The notes beneath the pieces are model-generated. The model saw only the letters and a list, made by a program, of their open reading frames with translations. It was not told the origin of the DNA and did no database searches. Positions 42,992 to 52,044 of a stretch of 64,000 bases of DNA are shown piece by piece (position 1 is the stretch's first letter; each line of letters starts with the position of its first letter). Origin of the DNA: Gracilariopsis chorda (Eukaryota; Rhodophyta; Florideophyceae; Gracilariales; Gracilariaceae). Made by a program: the position numbers and the translations under genes. The DNA lies in assembly GCA_003194525.1 (NCBI GenBank), contig NBIV01000097.1:124001-188000 (forward strand), written 5' to 3'.

Positions 42992-44422
42992 ATGCTTTCG
43001 GTGACATTTTCTTTCTTAGCTCACCCCGTACTCAAAATGCGGAAGTCATTTCTATTCATGCTGGTCTTCATTTCTTCTGGTTCTTCCGCTTGCGCCTGCA
43101 TTTCCTTCAACTCAATTCTTTTTCAACTCTATCGTCGCTGTTGTGCTTTAGGAAGTCGAGGGGTTCCTGAATCAATAACTCAGCCATACCTCAAGACCAT
43201 TGTCAGTGGCTTGGTATCACAAATGAGAAAGACGTATTTGCCGGAAACAAGACTGAACAAGATTTGCATTTCACCTAAGGATCTGCATGGGTTCCGACTC
43301 GAACTAGAACTAAAGGCCTGTCCGTCGATCTCGCAAGATGCGTATGGGACCCATCTTTTCCATCTGCCCAATTCCTTGCAGTACGAAAAGGCTGCTGGAA
43401 TGATGAATAGCGAAACAAGGGGCGCAGTCCGACGGACATGGTTCCGCATTTCTAATCATCTGAGTTCGCCAGTCCGTAAGGTGGATATTGAAGCACTGTC
43501 CCAGTTGCCGCCCTCATTGGAATTGTTACATGACCCAAACCATAATCCCGCTCAAGATGAACTTTGGAAGTACACTACAGATGAAGGAGACATAATCGCT
43601 GCACCATTACTGGTAGAGCAGGTACTCGGTATTATTCTGAAAATGGAAGTGCTCAGTATGCCTCGAACGGTCTCAGTTCAGATTCTGAGACATTGCGCAG
43701 CTTTGGTTTTCTTGGGCTGCAGGGTGCACAGAAAAGAGTTTCATGACCTTTTCATTCCCTCCGTATTTACATCTATGTACAATGAAGTGTTGCAGAGCGT
43801 TGTCGACGTATCTCAGTTGTCTGAACTTCCAAACATGCCTGAGCATTTTGTCTGGATGCACTTTAAGGAAGAAATTAGGGATCTGACCTCGTTCAAGACT
43901 TGGGGCAGGCTTCGTTATCCCGTTTTATCGCCTGACTGCCGGGTATCAGTGAAGGATCTGGAAAAAGGAGTACTTACCAAAATGAGTTTCATTGCTGGCG
44001 AACTGAATAAATATCGAAGGAGGACGAAGGCGTCCATGTTTTCCGAAATCAATGTACAGACATTCCTGCAAAACAGAAACTATCGCCCTTTTGCTGCTGT
44101 GCACGAGTTTAGTGGCCGGAAGGGCGCACACGAAGCGTCGACAGATGTACCGTTGTACTTTCGGAAGGCGGGAAAATGTCCAAAGACGCACTTGTTCTTC
44201 AAACTGCAAGAAAATGCAAGTCCAAGAAACTGCTGTGCTGCTATTTGTGGCAGTATAGAGCTTGTTCATAGACTTGGAATGACCTCAAAAAAGAACTGCT
44301 GTTTGGAATGTAACCTTGCAAGGTGTTCGATCCGCGAGAGTTCTAAGCTGGCTTCTCTCACAACCATACACCTTCCAGCATGTGGGCTGTCGCCTGCGGG
44401 GAGCATATCGATAACTATTTGA
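42992..44422 (+). CDS. Hypothetical protein, 476 codons, Cys-rich tail
   Basis: A single open frame of 476 codons from ATG 42992. The first 50 residues are hydrophobic with a Cys cluster (KSFLFMLVFISSGSSACACI), which could be a signal or membrane segment or could be non-coding sequence before a downstream Met. The middle is a mixed helical protein without a known motif (LPNMPEHFVWMHFKEEIRDL). The end is Cys-rich (NCCAAICG, NCCLECNLARC). The frame is also open for about 39 codons upstream of the ATG with no further Met, which hints at an upstream exon or a truncated start. It lies between a dead transposase and the gene island. Function unknown; its length at this base composition makes a real or recently dead gene likely. 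Confidence 0.5.
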   Translation: MLSVTFSFLAHPVLKMRKSFLFMLVFISSGSSACACISFNSILFQLYRRCCALGSRGVPESITQPYLKTIVSGLVSQMRKTYLPETRLNKICISPKDLHGFRLELELKACPSISQDAYGTHLFHLPNSLQYEKAAGMMNSETRGAVRRTWFRISNHLSSPVRKVDIEALSQLPPSLELLHDPNHNPAQDELWKYTTDEGDIIAAPLLVEQVLGIILKMEVLSMPRTVSVQILRHCAALVFLGCRVHRKEFHDLFIPSVFTSMYNEVLQSVVDVSQLSELPNMPEHFVWMHFKEEIRDLTSFKTWGRLRYPVLSPDCRVSVKDLEKGVLTKMSFIAGELNKYRRRTKASMFSEINVQTFLQNRNYRPFAAVHEFSGRKGAHEASTDVPLYFRKAGKCPKTHLFFKLQENASPRNCCAAICGSIELVHRLGMTSKKNCCLECNLARCSIRESSKLASLTTIHLPACGLSPAGSISITI

Positions 44423-46256
44423 GTGTCGGATTAAGAAAAAACAACGTGTTGAACAACGGGCCCATTTAACTGTTCGTGTGAAGCATGTAGCTGTTCCGTT
44501 CAACTCAAATGGTTCTAAGTGTAACTTGGTGCACTCTAATGGATCGAAATGTCCCGCGTTGCATATTTCTGTGCGTGACTCCCGTGGTATTAGGGATAAC
44601 CCTTTAACCCTTAACATATATCGAACGGATGGTGGGGCGGACACGTGGGAAAGGTGCTATCGTTTAAGGAGATGATTCGGATTTCAGTTTTCTACAGCTT
44701 GTGCTGACAGAGGTGTTTGGCCATTTGTTTTGCCAGTGCTGGAAACGAGAAATCCCCTTGCTGAGAGAACGGTTCTGAAATAGACTAGACGTTGTTTATA
44801 TTATGGAGGCGTGCCCTCCACACAGTTCATGATGACAAGATTAACTGTTTACGCGTTAAACGGTCAAAAACGGCCGTCGTCTTGAAGTTCTGCGGCAATC
44901 GCTGCTGCAGCAATCAGTGGTAACGTTTCTACGGTGCATCCCCACTATTGCTTCTGCATGAATTGGCGGAAAGGTGTCGATCCGACAGTTGCGAGGAGGA
45001 TGGTGCGTTCGGAGCACCCTTGTATCAAGGTCATTGTTAGTTAACCCTTGTACTGTAGTGCGCGCTGGTAACGCTCGAACCGACGCTACTTACACTGCTC
45101 ACCGATTTCCTCGCGGCAAATCGGCCTATTAATATGAGTGGGTCTGCTTGCTTGGGTGTATAACATTGAATTAAAAACAATAAACGTTACATAGTTAAAC
45201 GCCAAGCGCCAAGAAACTGAATTTGTTCAGAGAGAGAAGTTGACTCTCAGGACCACGTCAACGATTATCCACAGCCAGAGTTTTGGAACGATGCTGAACT
45301 ACCCAATAGGGCACATTCAATTGACCTTGTTCAACTTGGAGCACTTTTCATGGCACAACGCAGAATGACAAGGAGCACACGAGGACCACTTCGTGGGTAC
45401 AGAAGAGAAAGAGCGGGAACACGTTATGGCGACGCGAGCTCGCGCACGACGGGTACTGGGCTATCTACATAGCCCGCTTTGTTGACGAGACGAGACCCAC
45501 GTCAAACGTTGCTGCAGAAGGCCTACGGCTGGGACGATGTTGGGATTTGTCTCGTGGGTAAGGTACTGTACCGGCAACGTGTGAGGCAAGGGAGGACGTA
45601 CCTTTGGTAAGGGTTATAGGGATATAGGGATACCCTTTCGCACCAAGGCCAATGAACACTTGGTCCTTCTTGACAGGTGGTCATCACGCAGCACGTGACA
45701 ATACGCGCCAGTGCCATGCTCACACGAGCGCGAAGTAAACTTTATGCTTGCGCATGACGTGCAATGCGGCGCTCGTCACTGGCCTTTCGCGAGGGTACGA
45801 AACGATTGCGTTGTATGAAACGATATCGAGTGCGGCCATGTGACTCCGTGCCAGAAGCAAATCGTTCTGCTCGAGCAAAAAGGGTTTGGCAGTGGTAGCG
45901 CAAGGTACTGGTACTTTGATACTGGGATGATAGTCGATATAGGAGCACAACAGCATTTCACGATAACTGAGAAGCATACACATCGGTAGATCGGACATTT
46001 TGGCGTTAAAGATGCACCAAGAAGGCAAATAGGTGTTAAATGAAGTTAAATAGTTTTTACGGGGACCACGCAAGTAGCAAGTAGTGGAGTAGGGAAGCAA
46101 GACAAACAAGAGCATGTGATTCGAAAAACAGATGCAGGAGGTTACAAAACAGCTCATCACCATTCGCGGTTCGAAAACGACAAAATAGGGATGCATTGAA
46201 AGTGCAGATCAAAGCGAGTTAGGACACGGCAGAGACGTCGCGAATGCGTACAGGCT
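44423..46256. other. 1.8 kb without a supported gene
   Basis: A short plus frame at 44478-44675 (open upstream to about 44415) contains two copies of SNGSKC and may be a displaced continuation of the hypothetical gene before it. Otherwise only chance-like frames occur on both strands, for example 45720-46196 (-). No RNA gene was recognised. Confidence 0.35.
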
Positions 46257-46850
46257 TCATGACATGTTCGCCATATAGTCTGGATTAGCAATTCCAATAA
46301 CACATCGAGCCTGTCGGGATCCGGCTCCACCACTTGGTTGCGCCTCTTTACCCTTGTCCTCCAGCGCATGTACGATCATACCCCTTCCGACAATTCCACG
46401 AAGCTTGATAATGTAGTCGACACGGTCATAGGTGGCAGTGCCATCCCCAGCAGCTTCAAGTGAGCCAAAGTCTCCCCAATGACGAGGCCAGTCACCTGGA
46501 AGAGCGTGTTGTCGAGCGATTCCAGAGGGGTTTGAGAAGTGACCACCGGTGGATTTGCCGTCGGAAGATCGGATATCCCCGTAGGTATGGATGTGGAATC
46601 CGTGGTATCCCGGGGAGAGATTGTTCAGTTTGGCGGTGATGCGCACGAAGCAACGGTTGCGTGAACGCGCCTTTCTCATGAAGAGGGGGGAGAACTGAAC
46701 TGAACCTGTGACGTTGTGACCGGCTGTTGGGGTGAAGTAGCAGGTGAGGGAGGGTTGAGACAGACAGGGCTTCTTCCAGTAGAAAGGGGAAGCTGCTGAA
46801 CAGGAGAGAAGGACGGCGAGGAGGAAGAGGGGAAGAGTTGAGATCGACAT
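46257..46850 (-). CDS. Secreted Cu/Zn superoxide dismutase-like protein
   Basis: 197 aa from ATG 46848-46850. A longer open frame upstream has no ATG, and the TATA box at about 46990 places transcription start near 46960. A signal peptide is clear (MSISTLPLFLLAVLLSCSAA). All seven metal ligands of the family are visible: Cu ligands H86 and H88 (GFHIHTYGD), bridging H104 (GGHF), Zn ligands H115, H124 and D127 (RHWGDFG), and Cu ligand H161 (VHALEDKG). The C-terminal GGAGSRQARCVIGIAN is the family signature, but the usual partner Cys about six residues before the bridging His is Gly, so the classic disulfide cannot form; Cys at 30, 37 and 67 may substitute. It should convert superoxide to peroxide outside the cell or in the secretory path. 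Single exon. Confidence 0.9.
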   Translation of the reverse strand: MSISTLPLFLLAVLLSCSAASPFYWKKPCLSQPSLTCYFTPTAGHNVTGSVQFSPLFMRKARSRNRCFVRITAKLNNLSPGYHGFHIHTYGDIRSSDGKSTGGHFSNPSGIARQHALPGDWPRHWGDFGSLEAAGDGTATYDRVDYIIKLRGIVGRGMIVHALEDKGKEAQPSGGAGSRQARCVIGIANPDYMANMS

Positions 46851-46989
46851 AGTTAGAGGCGGTGGAAAGGGGGGTAGATGGTGAGAAGAGTTAAAGGTAG
46901 ATGCGGGCTTGAGTGGAGCAGATTCGGGTGATAGGCTGGGAGGGGAGAAGGAGGGCCAGTCGTGGATAGCCACCGGGAGGGAAGTGGAG

Positions 46990-46997
46990 TTATATAG
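46990..46997 (-). promoter_or_regulatory. TATA box of the superoxide dismutase gene
   Basis: The coding strand reads CTATATAA, about 140 bp before the ATG. It is the only TATA-like string close upstream, and it supports the shorter start at 46850. Confidence 0.6.
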
Positions 46998-47942
46998 CGG
47001 TTGGGATGCGAGCTAGACGGCAGTGACGGTTTGATTTGAACGTGGGTGAACAACTGGCAGCGATCGTGTAACGAGGGAAGCGGTGTAAATGGCGGCTAGG
47101 ACGGTGGGGGGCGGTCATCTTTAAAATCGGAGACTCGAGCGGGATACGCAGCGGCGAATAACGCGCGCACACGGCGCGGAGATAGTATCGAGAGCGGCGA
47201 GTTCATTGCTGCAAACGACGCAGCGCAACTGTCACGAGAACGGCAGCGCGTTTTACAACAGCCATCTGTAAACAACGCAAAGAGAAGCGACGGATGAGTC
47301 GTCACGACGACAAAAATGGCTGAGACAACCGTCTTCCGCACGTACCATTCGGTACTTAAACTTGGATGCTCTCTGTCTAACTCTTATCGGCCTTCCGTAT
47401 TGCCCTTCTACTTCAAAAATTGTCCCTTACACCTCCTGCGTGGCGCGCCGCCAACTGTCAGAAAGCGCTCCTCGCGCCACGTGCGCTTCCCGCCGAAGCC
47501 GCATCCCCACCCCTGACCCAGCCCCCGCCGTCTTCCATTTGTCCGCTCATTTCCGTCGACGTCTACGCTAAACAACTGCTTTCAGCACCGCTTGCGTCGC
47601 TTATACCTCTCCTCCATCACCGCGTCAAAACGCTTCCCGCGTGCCCACTCCATCGCACGGGCCGTACCCGGGCCGTACCCAGCCCGTCCTCAACCACCGC
47701 TCCAACAACCTCCCGTTAACGTCCCGTCGAACAATTCTCCTGTAAACTACAACCCACCGCGTAACTCCCATACATCTTGTCATCCACAATCAACAACTCG
47801 AACGCTTCCCAACCACTTTTCCAACCCCTCAACTCAATTTTCCACGCGTAGATATCGTCCATAACGCCCTCACATCGGTCCTCGCAGCGCCTGTACGCGC
47901 GTCACAGCAAAAACAAGAAGAGGGAAACAGTCGCCACGTACT
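46998..47942. other. Intergenic, no gene supported
   Basis: Promoter-side spacer of the dismutase gene and 3' flank of the CPSF2 gene. It is C-rich on the plus strand from about 47440 to 47870. Short plus frames here follow composition and have no domains. Confidence 0.5.
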
Positions 47943-50381
47943 TCATCTAGGTATGATCAACTCCTCGTAAAGCACATCCCTGATCTTAACATATTCCTCC
48001 GAAAACGCTCCTTCCAATGCAATTCGTTGAGCCGCAGTTTTCTTCACAAGCACCACAGCCCCACTATCCGCATTCTGCACACACAGCGCCCCCCCAGCAA
48101 ACTCTGCCTTCAACCCGGCTTTGCTCAGTTTTTCCAGCAGCTGATTCAACATGACAGTTCCAATCATTACTGTTTCATGTCCTCCATCTCCTGCCCTCAC
48201 TTTCTTACCACCCTCAAAACCGCTGTCCTCTCTGCACGTAACGTCCGTCATGCCAGCACTCGTGTCATCTGAATCCATTGATGACAACATCTGTCTTCCA
48301 CTCGCATCTCGTTCCTCAGTCACAGTCGCATCCACAAACGCGATATGCGACAAATTCACCGTCTCCCATCTCAGACTACCGATCAACTTGTCCTGCAACG
48401 AAAAATGACACACGGATGTCTTGCTCGTAATATCCACCGTTTCCATATCAACCGGCGCAACCACACATCCATCCGCCCTTTCGTACATAGAATCTCGATC
48501 ACGTCCCGATCCAAATACTTGAGACACCACATACTGTTTGAAATGCGTCGTTTCTTCTTCATTTCCAGCCAATAACGTCACATGTCGCGGCTCCACTTCC
48601 TTGATCAACCTTTTCAAAGAGTCTCCGTCACATAACCCGGCGTAATCGACAATTCTAATCGCGCATCTCACATCCAGTGTCATATTCTCCTCAACAAACT
48701 CAGCAGGTACTTCTTCCCGGAGTAGATCAACATCCGTCGTCGTCTCCGGTTTTCTTTCCTCTGAATCTCTCGACGGAGCCCCTTCACCAGGATCCTCACC
48801 AATCATGAAACAACCCGTGTCAATAATCTGTCCGTATTCGTCCCAGAAAGGCATTGGCGCGATCTTAAAGGGGTAGCATTCCATATTCGCTCGTTTGGGA
48901 CGAATGTCATACCGTCGCATCATCTCCACAATCTTCACGTCTTCGTCCACATGCTTTTCGTCAGCCTCTTCACTCGGTGCGCTTTCGTTTCCAGTAGCCT
49001 CGTCGTCGGCGTCGGTCATCGCCACGTCTTTTGATGATGTCTGTCGTTGAGCGTGTTCTCCCTCCTCTATTTTAGCTAATAGTTCCATTTTCTGTCGTTG
49101 CTCTTCTTCCTGTTTACGCTTTTCCTCAGCCTCTGCGGCTTTTCTCTTTCGTTCATTCTCGCGCCATTTCTTCAATTCCTCTCCCTTCAAGTACTCCTTT
49201 CTTCGCAAGGTGACGGGAATCTGCAGTGGCGGAAGCGAAGTCTCCGCCTCTTGAAGTCGCGTAGCATGCTGGTGAAGCGACGCGTACAAAGTGTTTGGCT
49301 CTGGACGATCAACAAGAACGACGCAGTTGGGCGCACGGGAGCACCACTTGACGAACAAGTGACGAGATGAGCCCGCTTCCATGGATACAGACGACGCTAA
49401 AACAACCAGTGGACCAGACAGACTATCAAGTTGTTTGACGGATTGTAATAACTTTACATGCTTCATGTCAAATATGTTATCTCTGGATACATCGAATCGC
49501 TTGACCACTTCATCGCTCATCCATTCAATCATGCTTCTCGCAAATTCAAACGTTCTCGAAGAAAGATCGTGCATGATTACGAGGTTAGCAGAACGTAAGA
49601 AGGAATCATTATGCCAGGCGTCATCCAGCACGACAGCGAGTTCAATGACTCGACCGGCAGTATCTACGGGAATGAGTACGTTGCCAGACTGAGTAATAGC
49701 GCTGCGAATGACCTCGATTAAGGCGGAAGATTTTGAAGACTCCGTTTTGCTGTCTGCGCGAGCGGCGGAGATGAGGAGATGACTTGGTCTGGAGAACGAA
49801 CTGAGGGTGGTGGGATTTAGATGTCGTTCGCGCCGATGATTGAGATGGACGGCGTATAAAACGGTTTCAGTTTCTTTCTGAATGCTCCATACGGCGCCAC
49901 CGAGCATATGACCAGCTGCGTGAGGGGTGATGACGAGCTTGTCCACCCCATGGGCGTTGAGAAGGTGGCGTTGTTGATACTTGAGAAGATGGAAACGATC
50001 GCGCAGCTCAAATGCGGCATCGACGTCATCGAGGTTGAACAAAGAGAATGGAGTTTGCGCTGATACTGAGAGGTAGGCATTATACATGAACATCTGGCCC
50101 ATGCGCCATACCGGGAGCGTGGAGAACACGGGGGCGTCCAGACCGAGGTGACGCAGGGCGTAGGGAAGCGCGCCGAGATGGGATAAGTCCGGATGGGAGA
50201 GCAAGACGGCGTTGACTTTGGGAGCTACTTGGCGTAGGTTGTCTAGATGGTGTTCGTCGAAGAAGGCAGTCCAACCGACGTCGAGAAGAATGTTGAAGTT
50301 ATCGATTGTTAGTAGATGGGAGATGGCGTGCGACGAGGTATGGGATCCGTACAAGGGCGTAATGTGGATGGAAACGCCCAT
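47943..50381 (-). CDS. CPSF2: Cleavage and polyadenylation specificity factor subunit 2 (CPSF100)
   Basis: 812 aa from ATG 50379-50381, which has a strong context (ACCATGG) and matches the usual start of the family just before the first strand (MGVSIHITPLYG). A metallo-beta-lactamase domain comes first: LLDVGW, the HPDLSH motif (H63, D65, H68), GQMFMYNAYLS, FSLFNLDDVDAAF and AGHMLGG (H158). In place of the last metal Asp it has His (AVHLNH, H179), as expected for the non-catalytic CPSF100 partner of the CPSF73 endonuclease. A beta-CASP domain follows, then a charged coiled coil (KRKAAEAEEKRKQEEEQRQK), a conserved KRANMECYPFKIAPMPFWDEYG segment and a C-terminal domain. It acts in the nucleus in mRNA 3'-end processing. 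Unusually for a gene this long it has no intron. An in-frame ATG at 50519 could add 46 residues. Confidence 0.93.
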   Translation of the reverse strand: MGVSIHITPLYGSHTSSHAISHLLTIDNFNILLDVGWTAFFDEHHLDNLRQVAPKVNAVLLSHPDLSHLGALPYALRHLGLDAPVFSTLPVWRMGQMFMYNAYLSVSAQTPFSLFNLDDVDAAFELRDRFHLLKYQQRHLLNAHGVDKLVITPHAAGHMLGGAVWSIQKETETVLYAVHLNHRRERHLNPTTLSSFSRPSHLLISAARADSKTESSKSSALIEVIRSAITQSGNVLIPVDTAGRVIELAVVLDDAWHNDSFLRSANLVIMHDLSSRTFEFARSMIEWMSDEVVKRFDVSRDNIFDMKHVKLLQSVKQLDSLSGPLVVLASSVSMEAGSSRHLFVKWCSRAPNCVVLVDRPEPNTLYASLHQHATRLQEAETSLPPLQIPVTLRRKEYLKGEELKKWRENERKRKAAEAEEKRKQEEEQRQKMELLAKIEEGEHAQRQTSSKDVAMTDADDEATGNESAPSEEADEKHVDEDVKIVEMMRRYDIRPKRANMECYPFKIAPMPFWDEYGQIIDTGCFMIGEDPGEGAPSRDSEERKPETTTDVDLLREEVPAEFVEENMTLDVRCAIRIVDYAGLCDGDSLKRLIKEVEPRHVTLLAGNEEETTHFKQYVVSQVFGSGRDRDSMYERADGCVVAPVDMETVDITSKTSVCHFSLQDKLIGSLRWETVNLSHIAFVDATVTEERDASGRQMLSSMDSDDTSAGMTDVTCREDSGFEGGKKVRAGDGGHETVMIGTVMLNQLLEKLSKAGLKAEFAGGALCVQNADSGAVVLVKKTAAQRIALEGAFSEEYVKIRDVLYEELIIPR

Positions 50382-50596
50382 GGTTGCGACTCGTGGTGCA
50401 TGAGAGGGTGGGGGGGGAAGAACGTCTGTGCCGACGTGGGGAAGCTGTTGTGTTTGGAACTGTTTGCCACGACGTTGGGGATGGCCTTTCGAACAGATCC
50501 CGGGCGAAACACCGTTCATGGGATACACCAGCTACACGTGCACAGGCATGAGCAACCAGAAGGGTAGCGCAATACTCACTCGTGTGGTGTGTGACG

Positions 50597-50610
50597 TGTC
50601 CACGTGGACA
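50597..50610. promoter_or_regulatory. Perfect 14-bp palindrome with a G-box core
   Basis: TGTCCACGTGGACA is self-complementary and contains CACGTG, the core bound by bHLH and bZIP factors. It lies about 215 bp upstream of the CPSF2 ATG. Its function is inferred from position and symmetry only. Confidence 0.4.
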
Positions 50611-52044
50611 GATGGCCAGCGGTTTTAGGCACCTGTGTAGGCTTTTCGATGTGTGATGTGCCTGGTGTGCAAACAATGTGATGCATCACTCGGGAGTGGG
50701 GAGTCGGGACTAGGAATCGCTCTGGACATGCAGTATTCGGAATACAGTCAGCACGAAGAGTTTGTGTGAAACGAGCGTACTGTACAGTACGGGCAAGAGC
50801 GTAACCGTTCACTATCGAAGGTACGTGATGGTTCGATCTCGTTGTGAACATTGCGACAAGTGGATAGGTTCAAAACATTAATCAGTACAGATGACGTTTG
50901 CGCGACGTCAGCGGGGGTGCGGTTTCGAGCGGGAATGCGAGTGCTGACAATCGCGCACATTGTCGTGCGTGCGTAAACATGCCAATCGTTGAGCAGCGGG
51001 GTATTGTCCTCCAGGATGCGCTCAATTCGGCGATGGCGGCATTGAGTGTAAGGGACGTTGACGCGCCGTCCAAGTGAACAATGAGAATTGAATTGATGGT
51101 CACAAGCGACGGCCACCGGTGCGCAGAATCAACATTTCAGTGGTCGGTGCACGTGAGTGCCAAAGCGGCTGCTGTCATGCTCTGCGTCACAGAGGCGGAC
51201 CGTGTGGTCATGAGCCGGAACGGCGCGCTCACGGGGGGCTCTGGGGTACCTGTTAATGCCGGACACTGGTGCAAGCTCTGTCACCCGGCCTGTCCCCAAC
51301 AGTGAATGCGGAGATTGTCGTACCGCGCGCAACTGCTTCCAGCCTCCAATTGGCTTCCAGGAAGCACTCGCGAAGCTTAACGCTTGTTACCCTCGCAACA
51401 GCAAAAGCCGCCAATTTGCACAAACAAAGAACGCAACGCGAGTTCACGCTTGGGCGCGGACGCCGCAAACGCCCGCTCTGGCCAGCGACACTCATTTGTG
51501 CAGATGAACCCAATCAGCACTCCACCCGCAGCAATGCGCCTCGTCGTCTTTATGAAACCTGGAATCACTGCCGGGAGCGAAGCTTACCTCAGTCCACAGC
51601 AACGCGCCAATCACAACACAGCTCGCCGCTCGCGTTGCGTCACGTGCACCGGTCCACGGTGCCGAACTGCAGCTCAAGAGCGTCGGGTGCCAACTGTGCC
51701 CCCATTCCTCCGCACGCTAACGCGCCGCGAACCCTTTGAATTCCCCTGGAGGACGCAGACATCGTTGCTTCCGTCGTAACGTGTGCAGCTGGCGCGCTCT
51801 ACATCTCGCCGCCCTTACCAATGCCGCCCTCAGTTCAGCGGCCGCCCCTTTCAGCTACCCTCCGTATGAGCCCCAGCATGTCAGTCACACTCACCGTGTC
51901 CAGCACCCTGGAAGCGATTAGATAAGTCACACCCATCCTGCCCTTGCGCACCCCCCCTTCACAACCGTCAGCACACTCACCGTTCCGCCTTTCCTTCCCG
52001 TCCCTCCCCCTCCCCCAGCTCCCCGCTTCTCGCACTACTGCACA
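50611..52044. other. Divergent intergenic region
   Basis: About 1.4 kb between the divergently transcribed CPSF2 and GT61 genes, GC-rich. Overlapping frames in 51256-51779 on both strands look compositional. From about 51940 a C/T-rich tract leads to the GT61 ATG, a common feature of core promoters or leaders. No TATA box was recognised. Confidence 0.5.

Noticed and set aside
45720..46196. 158-codon minus-strand frame next to the dismutase gene
   Set aside because: The composition is Cys/Tyr/Leu-rich like random AT-leaning sequence, a second frame is open in parallel, and no domain is visible.
46851..46973. N-terminal extension of the superoxide dismutase frame
   Set aside because: It begins with GTG, has no ATG, lies about where the TATA box would start transcription, and would bury the signal peptide.
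51256..51779. Plus-strand frames of up to 156 codons between CPSF2 and GT61
   Set aside because: Overlapping open frames exist on both strands in a GC-rich spacer. The content is Arg/Ser/Thr-rich and without motif.
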